A DNA stretch of 64,000 nt from Phallusia mammillata (taxonomy: Eukaryota; Chordata; Ascidiacea; Phlebobranchia; Ascidiidae), in contig QLIY01000573.1 of the NCBI GenBank assembly GCA_003260075.1, positions 41,282 through 105,281 of the forward strand, in the 5' to 3' direction. The notes below the pieces were generated by a model. It saw only the letters and a list, made by a program, of their open reading frames with translations. It searched no databases and was not told the origin of the DNA. Both the position numbers and the translations under genes were made by a program. This document shows positions 14,373 through 27,493 of the stretch, piece by piece. Within the stretch, counting starts at the first letter, position 1, and every line of letters begins with the position of its first letter.

Positions 14373-14907
14373 TAGTGGTCGGCAACCGCTGGTCCGCGGC
14401 CCGGTACCGGTCCGCGACGAGTTCGTTACCGGGCCGTATAATTTTTCAGGCGAAATGCTAAAACATTTTGCCCATGTATACCGTGGNAAGTGGTAAACCG
14501 GCATGGGTTGGGTAGTAGAAAGCCTGGAAACAAAGGAAAACGTCACAAAACCTTGCGAAAACGGTACGTTGTAGACCAGTGGTCGGCAACCGCCGGTCCG
14601 CGGCCCGGTACCGGTCCGCGACGAGTTCGTTACCGGGCCGTATAATTTTTCAGGCGAAATGCTAAAACATTTTGCCCATGTATACCGTGGACAGTGTTTT
14701 TTTAAGGTGTTTGAAACGCCCCCCCCCCTAAAACTACTTAGCGGTCACCCAAACCAAACCTTAAAAAAACCTGACCGTGGATGATAAACTAATTTATGCG
14801 TTTTCATTATTTGTCGTATAAATATTTGTCGTATTTTGAAGGCCGTTCCGCAATAAAATTTCTGTTTCAAAAACGGTCCGCAGTCGAAAAAAGGTTGCCG
14901 ACCCCTG
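14373..14907. mobile_element. hAT-type MITE, disrupted in the assembly
   Basis: The outer ends read tagtggtcggcaacc (14373) and ggttgccgacccctg (ending 14907), an inverted-repeat pair typical of hAT elements. The flanks ttttgacc (14365-14372) and ttttaacc (14908-14915) match at 7 of 8 positions, the size of a hAT target-site duplication. Inside, the 5' end of the element is present twice (14373-14486 and 14577-14690), an n sits at 14487 and C10 at 14719-14728. The inner copy has a different left flank (ttgtagac). The middle block 14488-14718 therefore looks like an extra contig placed inside one element. No transposase frame was seen. Confidence 0.75.
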
Positions 14908-15032
14908 TTTTAACCTACAATGCGTGTTTTGGATACAATGGCTTAATTATAATATAAAACCGAAGATTGCTTGCAATTTAACAATCAAGTATTATTTATT
15001 GAATATGTCAAATCACTAAATATTGCAATACA

Positions 15033-15471
15033 CTAAAGTGCATTATTTCTTATAAGTATACTACTAATGCCCAAAACACTAATTTTTTTTATCCATGGAG
15101 TAGTAACCTCGTACACTCTTAGTCTAAAATCCAGCCCAATACGCTGCGCTATATCTTCCAATATTTCCCAGTGATCGAATAATAATAAGCACACTAATGA
15201 TGAGTCTGTTTTACCTCCCAAATAACTCTCCAATTGTTAAATGCAATTTAAGCTTGTCGCATTTTACAGCCGAAATGTTGCAATATAATTTGCATCCATA
15301 AACAAGGTCAAATATGGCACCGCCGTTTTTAAATGGCGTTTATATGCTAATATTTAACCATAACACCAATGCGAAGCAAGTCAAAGATTTTGCGATTATT
15401 TTCTTACCATCCACTTGTCCATCAACTGCTCCAATCACTAGTAAAATAATTGCAAACAAAGCAATCTTCAT
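15033..15471 (-). CDS. predicted small secreted protein, two exons
   Basis: Exon 1 (15471-15408) encodes a clear signal peptide, MKIALFAIILLVIGAVDG, and ends at a GTAAGA donor in phase 1. The best-fitting acceptor gives exon 2 at 15214-15033, continuing in frame with KTDSSLVCLLLFDHWEILED and ending after ...IRNNAL. The mature product would be about 64 residues with one cysteine and no membrane segment. I do not recognise the family. The acceptor has a weak pyrimidine tract, so the exon 2 border is uncertain, but the signal peptide followed immediately by a good donor supports a real gene. It lies on the same strand as the membrane protein at 13844-14356. Confidence 0.45.
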
Positions 15472-18387
15472 CGTAAAACCAGAAATAATACAACAATCGG
15501 CTCAACTGTTTTATTTTAGCTCTGTAATGTAACAACCGTGATTAGTAATTCGGCTATATAGACTGCATGAGTGGCGAAAGACATGTTCTCTGTATATGCC
15601 CAAGAGAGTTAAGCATACGACAGCTTAAGGACACGCCATTGACATGAAGCTCATATCACACAAATTTAAATTTCACTTATTGATCGATTTATAGTTCTGT
15701 TAGATAGCATATACAAAACAACATCATTACTAAAAACTCACTCACACACCAGTCCAAAGTCGTAAACATGAAGTAACAGATAAAAAAACATAAAAAAATG
15801 TTAAAACACAAAAAATCTTTGAAAAATCTTTCACACAAACAAATGTATTAACTTATTTTAACAAATCGGTCTATCTGCGCATCATCCGCTTGTAATTTGT
15901 TCACATTTTAGAACGAAAGGTTCTTCTAGTAGACAAATACTTGCAACCAACACGACATGGGCCTGCTTAAATTCCCTGCACAGGCAAATGTCGCTGTACT
16001 GCTAATTCTTAAAGCGATTTCCATGCAATATTGAGACTAGACAAACCTGCATTGCAACATGATGATGTCGCAACTAAACAAGTCTGCGAATAACTTAATG
16101 TGATTTTATCCTGTCATGCATCAACACTATACGTGATTAAGGCTGTCTGTAGCTGTGACTTGAAAACATAAGCTCGTTCAGCCGTTTCGCAATCGAATTA
16201 TCATGTGGAAAATTTTACCAACTTAATGACAAGACACACAAACTTTATTGAGGCGCTTCGGGCGATGTGGCAATTTTATCAACTGATGCAACATTGTCAT
16301 AATAATCAAAACACGATTTTATCTCGCAAATTTTTATACTCACAGTTTGTACCAAACACAAACTATAGGTCCAACATAACAGTCTAAGTCGCTACTAACA
16401 GGTTGCATAAAGATAATTTTAGGTTACCGTTTCTAGAAAACTGTTTGCTTCCAAGAAAAAAGGCGTAACATTTAAAGGGCTGCTCCTTACTAATGATCTG
16501 AATACATTTGGGCCTGCTTTATTTGCTGTGAAACATATTTTCCTAAAAGATCTGTTTACGACAGTGCAGAACGAAAGGCGTATCAACTGCATTTCTCACA
16601 AACGTTGCACGTTTTATTGCCTGGCACTATTAACCTGACTGCCCCTATATCAAACCAAGGAGGAAATATTTCGTCAACTGTACAGTTTGATCAAACGATT
16701 TTGTTTGTTGGTCGAGAGCAATAGCCAAATTAGCATTTTAAAAGTAAAATTGTTAGGTCAATTTAAAATACCAGTTGGTTTAAATTTATACATACTGCAA
16801 GTGCTCGAAGTTACGTGCATGAACAAAGTAGCAGGCAACACCGAAATTATTCTTTGTGGATTAGGCGCATCCCCCAAAAAAACATAAGCATTTCAAATCC
16901 ACTTTTTATACAGTAGGCTACACCTTCGATTTGTTGATTAAAGCAAAGAATATGCTAAACCTGTCAGGCACTATTCCTCACAATCAATTCAAGGTATTTG
17001 AAGCAACCCCGATGCTTAAACTTGCTGTGCTGACTATGCTACTCTGAATCGGCCATCCAGCAGCAGCCGCATCTTCTTCAATCTTTAAATCCAACTAAAA
17101 TAGTTCAGTGTAAGTATGGACAAATTAAATTATAATTACACGCGAATCGGTCATATCACGATGCCAAATTACTGCGTATGAAGGCATAGCGAGCAGACAA
17201 AAAGAAAAACAGCTGATGTCCAAATGTCAAAATAGAATATTTCAAAATTCCTGTGAGTGATTGGCTGTGGTAAAAACGGTTTTTGCCAAGTTGCAAACAA
17301 GAACGTCACGTTTGTTGATTGGTTGATAAACAACGGCTCTCAAGTATTTTTGTTGAGTTTGTTTGGATTTGGACCGAAATTTTGTTTAAATTTAAACCCA
17401 ATACGTTAAAGCAAAGTAGGCGTGCTAAGGAGCCATTATTTCTTCACAAGCTGCTAAACACCTCGTTACTTTAATGTTAATAGCCTACCAATGACATAAA
17501 AGGCATCGGGCGATTGTATAGGCCACAAGTGCGAACTTTGAAATGTCTTTCTTCTGGGCACGACCAAACAATAATCAATTTTGCATGATCTAGTTCTCAC
17601 GAGATAATTCTTGCACAATCGTTTCAAAATTATCAGGCGCAGTTTGAAAATCAAAATAACCTCCAGTCATCTCTGATCAATTGTCACCCTGTAATGAAAA
17701 CATTAAGTGACTTCAATGAGGCGAATACAAAAAGTTTTCCAGGCCTTCGAAAATGTTTGCAAGCATGATTAAGTTCAACAATTGACTTACCCGCATTTGA
17801 ACTTAAAACGATTTTTGAATTATCCTTTTTACGTCAATGCAATCGGGAAGGGAAATACTTCCGTTTCTGTACGCAACAAGGGTCACTGCATCAAAACACA
17901 AAAGCCAGTGTTTTCAGTTCAAGGTCATGGAGAAGTGATTTATTTGCATACAATTTTAATTGAGAATGGAAAATATTTTCAAAGTAACAGAATCCGTCAA
18001 TGACTATACATGAAATATATGTATATTTCGCCTAACTAGCATCTTCAGTTCGTATAAAACTACAGGAAAAACATAATAAAAGACGAAGAACAGTGATCGT
18101 CAATGACCATCAGTTGGAGGGTCTGATACTGTTCAGTACAACCATATACATTTTTATGTTCATCTCGACGCAATTTATTGCACGGCGACAAAACGGTGTC
18201 CCAATATAGACATTTTAATCACAATTTTTGCAGCAACGCACGATCAATAGTGAAGTCACCATCTTTACACAAAACAAGCGATGAACTCCATAGCACCATA
18301 TGTCGAAATGGAACATCTCTACCGTATATATTAGTGTATTGCCAAAATCCCTTGTTAGACAGTCTACCGCTCTTCCTGTACATGACG
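15472..18387. other. intergenic, 3' flank of VPS51
   Basis: No exon is supported here. Frames such as 16687-16887 or 17782-18003 have no recognisable features. A minus-strand AATAAA (tttatt at 18174-18179) lies about 210 bases beyond the VPS51 stop and is a plausible poly(A) signal. Confidence 0.4.
18174..18179 (-). terminator. candidate poly(A) signal of VPS51
   Basis: The minus strand reads AATAAA about 210 bases downstream of the VPS51 stop codon at 18388. The hexamer is common in AT-rich DNA, so this is only positional support. Confidence 0.4.
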
Positions 18388-21300
18388 TCATCCTCGTTCG
18401 CATATGACGTCAATCACGCTCGGTTCCATGACGGTAGGTTCAACGCATCGATGCACGCAACTTGCAATGACCTCATCAAGCAAACCGTGAACAATATTTT
18501 CGTCGGAAACAAAACGCCAAAGATAGAGTTGGAGATAATGGCAGTCAACCTAAATGCACGAAAGGATAAAAAAGTGTCCTGGGAATGCAGTGCTGCTATT
18601 CAACAATTATGGCAATGATTGCGCGGCCAGCAACAAAATAAGACACAACAATGGCAAACTAATGATGGATATATAACACACAGAAACTGGCTGGCATTGG
18701 GTGAAAACGACACATGATATGCACGAACACTGTTATTTAATCACTTTTGTTTTTACTTTAGGCCCCGAGTTACGCATATCATTGATGGGCTATATAATGC
18801 CAAAAATGCAAATCGGGTGGGTAGACCCAAGTTACCTAAAAAAGAATGACGTCAAACAATACATTAGGTAAAAACACGATTTTCATCCTTAAATTTATTG
18901 ACTACTCAAACCATTGCCTTACAAATTTACCTGTAGTTGCTGCAACCCAAATTTGCTGAAGGTTTTTAGTCGAACGCATTCCAACAAAGTCTTGAGGGCA
19001 ATTTTTACAACCCCAGTCAAAATTGATGTTCGGGAAAATTCCACTGGCCCAAAAACGTCAACACGTTCCGAAAACAATTTCTGAATATTGCTTAGTAAAC
19101 TGTTGTCCATCGTGGAACTGTAAAACATAAAAAAATATTTCAATGTTTTATAGCCAATGATTGTGGTTAGATTCGAGAGTAAACAAAATACGCAAGAAAT
19201 TAGCTGCCAACATAAAATTTTAAAAAATGCAGCAGCGTGTTTACACCTAATCGACGAAATTAAAGCAATAGGGTTTTTTTGTGGTTAGAAAAGAAATGCT
19301 ACAAAACTGGTATCATGGAGTGCTTTGAAACAAAGATGAAGTATATCTTCGGAGTAAAAATTCAATACAAAGCAAATTTTGCTGAATAAAAATTTGAATT
19401 TTATGAACAACACGAAAAACTTCAGAGCAGCATGGCGTAGGCGACCCCCCCCCCAATTTTGCTGAATAAAAATTTGAATTTTATGAACAACACGAAAAAC
19501 TTTAGAGCAGCATGGCGCAATGAAAACTAAAAATACTCTCTTACCTTGGCGCATACGCCCCCCAGTGGCTGCGCTCCCGTTGTCTGGAAACGGACACAGG
19601 ATGAGTTCTTTTACTGCTGTCACTACTTCTTGCTGTTCGAACCCCTTCTTCATACAAATATCCAACCTAAATCAACAACAAAAGGTAAATGCGTAAGAGT
19701 TTTTGCCTCAGACCCCTAATTCAGTCAATCAACAAAGCAATACCGGAGGTAGCATCGATTTGATAACATGAGATTAGAGGAAATTATTTTATGGTAATTT
19801 TCGGGTCACAGAGCTAATTAAAACATGGCTGGTAAAAAAAATGATTCCAACCTGTTGATCGGATTGGGTCACCTCCTCGACTACTCTACGCATGACTGCG
19901 CGCACTTGTCGCGGTTCAACGCACTTTAGCCAGTCACGTGCCTCAATACTAGTGCGTATCATGCGGGATAATGACAACCCGCTGTATTGCACGTAAGCTT
20001 CCAGTAGTTTGTGGGCAGTTTCCCCCATTTCAGTCGTCAGATCTCCCACCTGTACATAGATAGACAATATTTGTAATTGGTTTGCATAAATAGCTGCGGT
20101 AAGAACATTATACGAAATGATACGAAAACACGTGGAGGGCATCAAAAAAGTCCAAAATCAGAAAAGCGTATCCAATCTTGCAACGTGCTAAAGCATAGCA
20201 CAAACGCCAACACAATCCAACCAAGAACATTTTTGACAATCAGAATCATTCCTGCTATCTGTCCGTCAATTTAGGCAATTTACGTCATTTTGGATTTCAA
20301 ATCCAATGACTGCGTCGTTATGCAATGGTTGTTAGAAATCGTTAGGCCCGCAAGATAATTTGTAACGTTTGAAATTCGGTGATCACGTGATCTAACAAAA
20401 AAATGACATCATACCTGGGACGTTTTGTCACGTGATGGAATCATGAACTGTTCGTCGGTTAGAGTGAGAACATAAGCCACAGTGGATTGCTCGAAATCCC
20501 TGCAAAGACGAGACAGCAAGAGTAGTAGTGCTGGAGGTGGGGTTGTCGTCTTGCTTAAGTTTGACGAATCACAGAAACTCAAAAGTGTTCTGCAAAATGA
20601 AATTATATAGGTTTGAAAGAAAATAATAAAGAAAAGACATAGTTTAGACATTTTCCATGCAAAAATTTCACTAGATATGTCAAAAAAGTAGAAGCACATT
20701 TTTTCTGTCAAAATGCAACAAATGATTGGTCAACACTTTAGAAATGACTTACTCGCTGATATAGCGAATAAAGTGGACAATCACTACTTCTCTGACGTCA
20801 TCGCAGCAAAATTCACGTCTAAAAACAAACAAAGTCGGTGAAAGTTATGTGAAATAAGAACTTCATATTTGCATCGTCACCAACCTGAAGTAAGTCATTG
20901 CTGAAAAGTTAATGTCACGAACAGTAAATAGTTGAACATCGGCCAATACCGACTTGATTTGATTCAAAATTGCCGAAGCTGTTGAATTAACCAAGTCTAG
21001 TAGGTTGGGGTGGGATTGGTTGCTTTTGCCTGTTAAAGAATACACGTTTTTTGCTATTGCAATTGAGAACGGGTTGTTACCTCAACGCCAGGATTATATT
21101 CATCAAAAATGACCTTAAAATATCAAGAGCCTAAACTTTGCAAACAAATCTACAAAACGTAACAAATGCTTTAACATTTTAATCAACGTATTGTGATATT
21201 TAGGATATAAAGACACACGTATAGTTACGGACAGTACCTTCAGTAAAAAGACAAGCGTCATTGAACTAGCATAACCATACTATCCACGTAAGCATTGGCA

Positions 21301-24300
21301 ATTGACTGCTTGTAAAGCAAAGAGCATTGCAACACGCAACAGCCATAAAAGGGCAACAGTGGGTAACAAACACCCAATGCGCAACAAAACGTGATCGATA
21401 CCCACACGCTCTACACACAGGGAAACCAAGTCAGACTAGTCATGATAAGAAGCTCTAGAACTAAAAGGGCCGGACCTTTCGGGGCTGAGATGGCGTGTCG
21501 TGCATCCGTGAGACAATCAGTGAAAAACTCCTTCAAGGCGAGCTGGTAATGTTCGCACCTTGCTTTGGCCACCTTTACAATTATTTCTCCACCTAACTTC
21601 ATTATATTCACGTTTGGTAAGAGGTTGGTGGTCGCTTGTAACCTGTAGAAACAAACGAAGTGAAACGAATGCGTTTTGAAAGATTGCATATCTTATTGTT
21701 TCCCACGCAAAAAGGTCTTGAGAATTAGGAGATAATGGTATCGGTAATGAATTACTCGCGGTAGATTGTAGTGGTGTGGTCGGTGCGGCATTTTCTCACG
21801 TGTGGAGTTATGTACGATTTCCATATTTGGTAAATTTTGCCTGGTGCACGTCTCATTACTTCTCGGCCAAGCCGCAAGTGATTCAGGTTGATTTTACCAC
21901 ACGTTGGGTTACCAGCAATAAACGAGACTTCAGATGAGGTTTACCTCTGCACTATTCCACAACGCTGTTTGCATGGGCATTAGTTATAAATTAACTGTTA
22001 AAAGTTCGAAAATATAGAAGGCAAACCGCTTACAAAAGTTTTAAAGGTAAAAAATATACCTAAAGACGTTCACAAAGCGATCATTAACTTGATTTTAAGT
22101 CCTTATTCGAAAAAAATATTTAGCTATACAAATATAAACTTGTTGTGCAAACACACATTCTACAATAAATGCACAGCAGAGTGAAAAGTGCCCAAAACCG
22201 ACCTTCTGAAAAATCGATCCAGAGCACGAACGATTAAAGCGTTGTCGCGGGATCGCTTGTCAAGCATTAGTCGTTTCTCCACCAATGCAAAGTAAGTTTC
22301 AAGCAAGTCTTGGACGAACGACAGAAGTTTGGTGTTAGCTACCTCACATACGTCGTTGGATTGCTAAAAATACATATGCAATTGAGACTATGCCTCGATA
22401 AAACAGCATGTACAATCCTTACTACAGAAGACCTTGAAGTACAAATAGTTCACATATAAGCATTATGGGTGATTTGAGAATGAGAATTTTTTTGCAGAAG
22501 TATGATACCGACGTTCCTGTCGTAATGGCTCCTTTTGTGAAATGCTAATTAACTGCAGAAATCTTTTACGTGCTCGGAATATACGCGATAAAAGATCACT
22601 ACATTAACCAGTATGAATGGCTCATTAGCGCCATCTAGTGGGAAAAAAGTAAAAAATATTTGGACACATGAATCAACACATACAGAGCAGTTAAAAGGGG
22701 TTTTGTAAGCAACAAAACTGACCAAAAGTGGACTGAATGATCCATCCATTGCAGCAGTCATTGAAGAAACCTCTGTTTGTTTAATGAATAGATTTTCATA
22801 TGCAGCAATTGTAAGAGAAAGATTGCTTAAAAACCCATTGCTTCCACGATCCATAAATTCAAGAACATCAATCAACAAACCAGGACCTGCGACAAATGTT
22901 CATTGATTTTAAAAATAAAACAACTAAATTGTCAACACAAAACAATTTACTTTTAAATTAAAAATATCTACTGAAAATTGCTAACATTCATACACAAAAA
23001 AATTAAACACAGGAAATTTGCCATTTTTTAAAACATGTGGTGTTTCAGTCAAAGATTGGTGTTTGCTTTGCAAGTTAAAGGCAGCACACTTATATAATAC
23101 ATATGAAAATTAACAATTAGCAAGGGGTATACGTACCTTCACTTTCATCACTTGTACCTGCTGAGTTTTCCCCTGCAAGATATGATCGGAGTTCCTGTAT
23201 CAACATGGAAAAACAACTGATGCATATTTACACTCCAGTATTTTAACAAACCAGGTTACATACTTGCAAATCTTCATCCAGTTTGCTTTTTGCATGTTGC
23301 AAATAGTCATCGCACAGAAGACCAGCTGGTTCTCCGAGTCTAAGTAGTAGGCCAACACATTCTGCCAACTGATGTGTGTTGGAATCCTAAACATTACCAG
23401 TTACCATTTAGTCCTTTTTAAACTTTTCATTTTTCTTTTCATTTTATGAATCCCACCTTATCATAGAATGTTTCTTTCAGTTTGGAAATTATTTCATTGA
23501 CAATATTCTTGCAGTCACGCTCAATCCCACTGAACGATTCCATATGCTGGTAATGTTGAAGAACAGCCCTTGTTCTTGTGTAGTACGAAACTGCAGCAGC
23601 ATAGGACCCCATTTCCAAACACTTTTTTAATCTTGCAGGCAACTCAAAAAGAAACTGCAGCTTCTTTAAAAGTGAATGAACGCCCGACAATTTTGTTATT
23701 TGCTGTCTGTTAGTCTAAAAACAAACAAAGAGGCAATAATCAGTATACATGGAAAAAACGTAAACAAGAAACATGGTTTAGTTTTTACACTTAACATAAA
23801 AAAAACAGTCCAATTTTTAATTCTTGGGTTTGGAGATTACAGTTTCATTTCATAACATAGCAGACTACCTCCATAGTTGAGTTTATTTTTGCATTAAGTT
23901 GAGTGATGGCTGCCATATTGCTTGTAAGCTTCTCCATTTCATCTTCCATTTGACGAAAATCCCTTTTCATAGTTCTGATTGTGTCTGTTGCACTTATAAA
24001 TTTGTTGTAGTTCTCATATACCAAGGTCTACAAATGTAAGAAATATACATAAAAACAGTAAAGAAAATGCAAATTTTTTTTAGGCCAACTGGCTTTAAAA
24101 TTCAACCAACTATAATAGTACAGAACCCAGGAAGAAAGTAACACCTGCATATCACTATCCAATGTTCGAATTTGTTTTGCCATGTCATTTTCAGCATCCA
24201 TAAGTTCAGATAAATTATTTTCCTGCAAACACAGAAAAATAAAATAGTTTCAATAGAAGTTGGGAACTTGAGTAACACAAAACCAACCTGTTTAAGTTTT

Positions 24301-24473
24301 CTCAAGTAATGATCAGCATTGAAATTGGGACTGTCTATGTCCAGAGGGTCATTGCTTGGTTGTCCATTTCCACCATCCATTCCATAGTACATTTTTAACA
24401 TGTCATTTTTGCGCAATCTTCTTTGATCATTTTCTTGATCAGGACCAGCACCATTTTCAGAAGACTCTGACAT
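18388..24473 (-). CDS. VPS51: VPS51, subunit of GARP/EARP tethering complexes
   Basis: VPS51 bridges the GARP/EARP tethering subunits to SNAREs in endosome-to-Golgi transport and endocytic recycling. Sixteen exons join with consistent phases into 802 residues, close to vertebrate VPS51: 24473-24288, 24222-24145, 24027-23869, 23714-23457, 23386-23264, 23194-23137, 22886-22723, 22363-22203, 21642-21476, 21029-20885, 20818-20753, 20589-20415, 20049-19852, 19666-19545, 19117-18931 and 18549-18388. Family hallmarks are MLKMYYG and [11 protein letters not shown] near the start, the coiled-coil block with [10 protein letters not shown] and [34 protein letters not shown], then [23 protein letters not shown] and [27 protein letters not shown], and the end [13 protein letters not shown]. 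The exon at 21642-21476 ends at a weak GTCCGG donor; the others are standard. A C10 contig join falls in the intron 19118-19544 and does not touch coding sequence. Confidence 0.95.
19375..19517. repeat. 63-bp direct duplication flanking C10
   Basis: Copies at 19375-19437 and 19455-19517 differ at one base (ttc versus ttt). Ten C at 19445-19454 precede the second copy directly, and seven bases separate the first copy from the run. It lies in a VPS51 intron. Confidence 0.85.
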
Positions 24474-26799
24474 ATTTGTTATGTCAGTACAAACACAATG
24501 TTTTTATCACTGTTATTTGAATGTACAATATACAAGATTAGAAAGAGAAAGGCGATCAGCAAACCTAAAGCTAGTTGAGAGTTATTATTTTTCTTCAGAT
24601 CCAGTTTAAAAAAATGTATTATTGGCATTGACAGTTTGACACACACTGAAATTCTGGATCAGCCCAGTAAATTGTACTGCACACAAATTTATTAACAACA
24701 AGATTAAAAGTTACCCTTCGATATTGTCTCGCAAATCAGCGGAGTGTCGTTAAGTATTTGAACAAGATAAAAGTGAATTAACAATAACAACACAGTTTCA
24801 AAGAATCACAATTTTTCATCTATCCTTGCATTTCATGCCTTACCATTATCAACCAAAGTATATATAAAACAAGGTCTACAAAAGTAAGAAATACACATAA
24901 ATAGACTTTGTTATAAATAGACTTTGTTTTATATAAACTTTGTAATCAACCGGTGAGCTGTTATTTTATTACGAATTTACGACACTAGTGGGCCATGGTT
25001 GGGTGCCAATTCGCACGGTTGGGTGCACACGCGCATGGTTGGGTGAACAATGATTGAAGCGTTTGTTATGTTCTGGAAATAATTTGTTGTTTTCGTCCAG
25101 TTTTCAGACCAGCTGGTACAGAAAACAGAAAGGAAAGATCCTGATTACTCATGGACTTGGGTGAAAACTAGCTACCCGGGATAGGAAAAGAGCTTGGGAT
25201 TCGACAAAAAAAGACACCTTGCCAGTTGCCAGAAAGTTTCAAGCACCGATAGAAAAAGCCGAGCACACAGTAAAGCCCATTGTAACGAAAATAGTATTGT
25301 CTAACTATGCTTCATTGATCAAGCACTGTTTAATTTAAGAATCGCACTAACCATAATTAAACCTTTCATCTCGATTTACACTTTTTTTTCGTTGGAGATT
25401 TCCCCCCAAAATATCGTAGGCTACAACATCTGAAGGGGCTATGTTCACTGTTAATGTCAAAAAAAAATATATATTTTGCACACTTGTATTGACAGCAATT
25501 ATGCTAAACTAGCGCATGCAAACTTTTTTCTTGTATTTGTTTCTTTCGCAGCACAGCTCTAACAGAATTGCAAACAATCGTAGCGAAACAGTCAACCGCA
25601 TTGATATGGATGCGCGTTCACCGACGCAGGTGCCCACGCAGTAAAACATAACGGGTATTAGGCAAGTTTTTGTCAACCAAACACAAATTACACCAGTGAC
25701 AAATCTAACTTGGATAATGAATTTAGGAAAAAAGATCCATAAACAAGTTTCATTTTACTGCGTTCAGCTTTAAATGGATTTGTAAAAAAACGAAACAAAA
25801 AAATTCTTATTATCTGGTTGGATTCTTCGGTGCTTCACTTTACCTTATTTTTGAGCGGGGGTTAACAGGGCCGAAACAGGTAGCCTACGGGCAAAATATT
25901 TACACGCAATTAAAAGCTCGGCAGAACTTACGAAGTTATTGCACAATTAAGACAAGCGAACAATGATAAAACACTCACAAAATTCAAGCACAAACGGGGG
26001 TTTTTACTACTGCCGGTTTTCGAAAAAACATGTGGTAACTTGTCACCGTAAAAGACCAATTCTACTTTTGTCGACCTTTACATAACAAAAGAATTTAACG
26101 CGAATCATAAAACCAGTGGTGAGACTGAGGCTATCGGCATCAAATGAAAAACACAGTGCGAATTAAATCAACCCACGCCGAGAATAAAAAAAATTTACAA
26201 CTCGCCTTGTGCCTGTATGCAAACAACTGTCGTGGTGAAATTTCTTTTCGTGATTTTGTAAATGAGTAAAAGGGGGCAATAAAACGTCAGAAAGGTTTTG
26301 TTAGTGGTGCAATCCAATTTGCATACATGATATTGAAAGTAAACAGAACGAAACATAATAAATATTTTACCAACTGTTGCAACTGTTTAAGTTGATTAAA
26401 ATATAAATTAAGTAATTTAAATTTACAAAATGGCTTGTCCATTGCTTTTTTAAGCAGCAATTAAAGTATGTGGGGTGTCATTTACCTCTAGCAAGGTCGT
26501 GTGTATTCTATTACCCATTCAAGACATTTTAAATGAACTTTTCAATGCATTTTTACCGAAGAGTGTCTGCCTGACTTTAACGCTCGTTGGGAAGTTTTGT
26601 TGCGTTGAGTTCCATTTACTTGACTTGAAAATTACACAATAACACAAAAACAATCCGAAATCGAAAAACATTTTTTCACACACTTTAAAGAATCCGCGAT
26701 GTGGACATACATTCAGTGGACAATTTGAAATCCAGGTTCTGTCAGCAATTATTTGTAGAGAATCATTTGCATTTTAAATGTATGTATGCGCAAAAATTA
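24474..26799. other. intergenic, VPS51 promoter side
   Basis: This 2.3-kb stretch lies upstream of VPS51 and downstream of the next minus-strand gene. At about 24990-25050 the motif ggttgggtg occurs three times at roughly 20-base spacing, a small imperfect tandem repeat. No exon is supported elsewhere. Confidence 0.4.
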
Positions 26800-27493
26800 T
26801 CAGGAAAATAGTCGCAATAAAATGATCGTCACTGCTAACGTCGAAGCAATAAACAAAGTATAACTTTGTAAAAAAACGACCCGAACAGAATTAGGTGGTA
26901 CTTTTTTACTGATGTTGGAATATCCACCAATTGTATTTAACCCGTACTTTGTGATCGGTTGCTTGTTGATGACATCATTGCACAAGTAATATAATATATC
27001 CCTCGATCCAGCGGGCGAATAATTGATCGAAACTGTAGCAGTGCAGTTAACCAATTTTTTGTCGTTCAGTTTTGCATGAATAACCATTTCTATTTTATTG
27101 GTCCGTTCGTTGTATAGACGCTGTACATTTCTACCGATCTGTAAATAAAGTGCAAAATTTTTATTTTGTACATATTGTGCCAAATATGCTGCAGGAAAAA
27201 GAAAACTGTGTCCTAAGCAACCGAAAAATTACTTATTTTTTCAACAACTTCAAAATATAACAGCCCGTTTGATGTTAAATAAAACTGTTATTTCACTTGA
27301 TTTTACTGTAAATTACCTGTCGATTGTATGACACCAAATTGTGCTGGACAAGGCTTATATCTTCTCTTCGTGCAATTTCCAGCACAGTTTGACTAGCAAG
27401 TGTTTTTACTTCTTCCGTGTCTCGATCAAACGCAGCATCGGCACATAATGACAGAGCACAAAGTATTACAACTTTCCATAAACTGGATTCCAT
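26800..27493 (-). CDS. small secreted/membrane-anchored protein, paralog 1 of a local family
   Basis: Exon 1 (27493-27317) encodes a signal peptide (MESSLWKVVILCALSLCADA) and a short helix-like segment (EVKTLASQTVLEIARRED), ending at a GTAATT donor in phase 0. Exon 2 (27138-26800) follows a cagAT acceptor and ends with a hydrophobic C-terminal helix (LFIASTLAVTIILLRLFS). The full product is 171 residues. Two cysteines, in VNCTATVSI and YYLCND, and the motif PITKYG are shared with the plus-strand paralog at 29949-30904. The layout (signal peptide, one helix, then beta-rich segment with a Cys pair) resembles a cystatin-type fold, but no cystatin motif such as QxVxG is visible. The function is unknown; the hydrophobic end could be a membrane anchor or a GPI signal. 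Confidence 0.65.

Noticed and set aside
18178-18618. 146-residue plus-strand frame
   Set aside because: It is antisense to the last VPS51 exon (18388-18549), which is clearly conserved on the minus strand.
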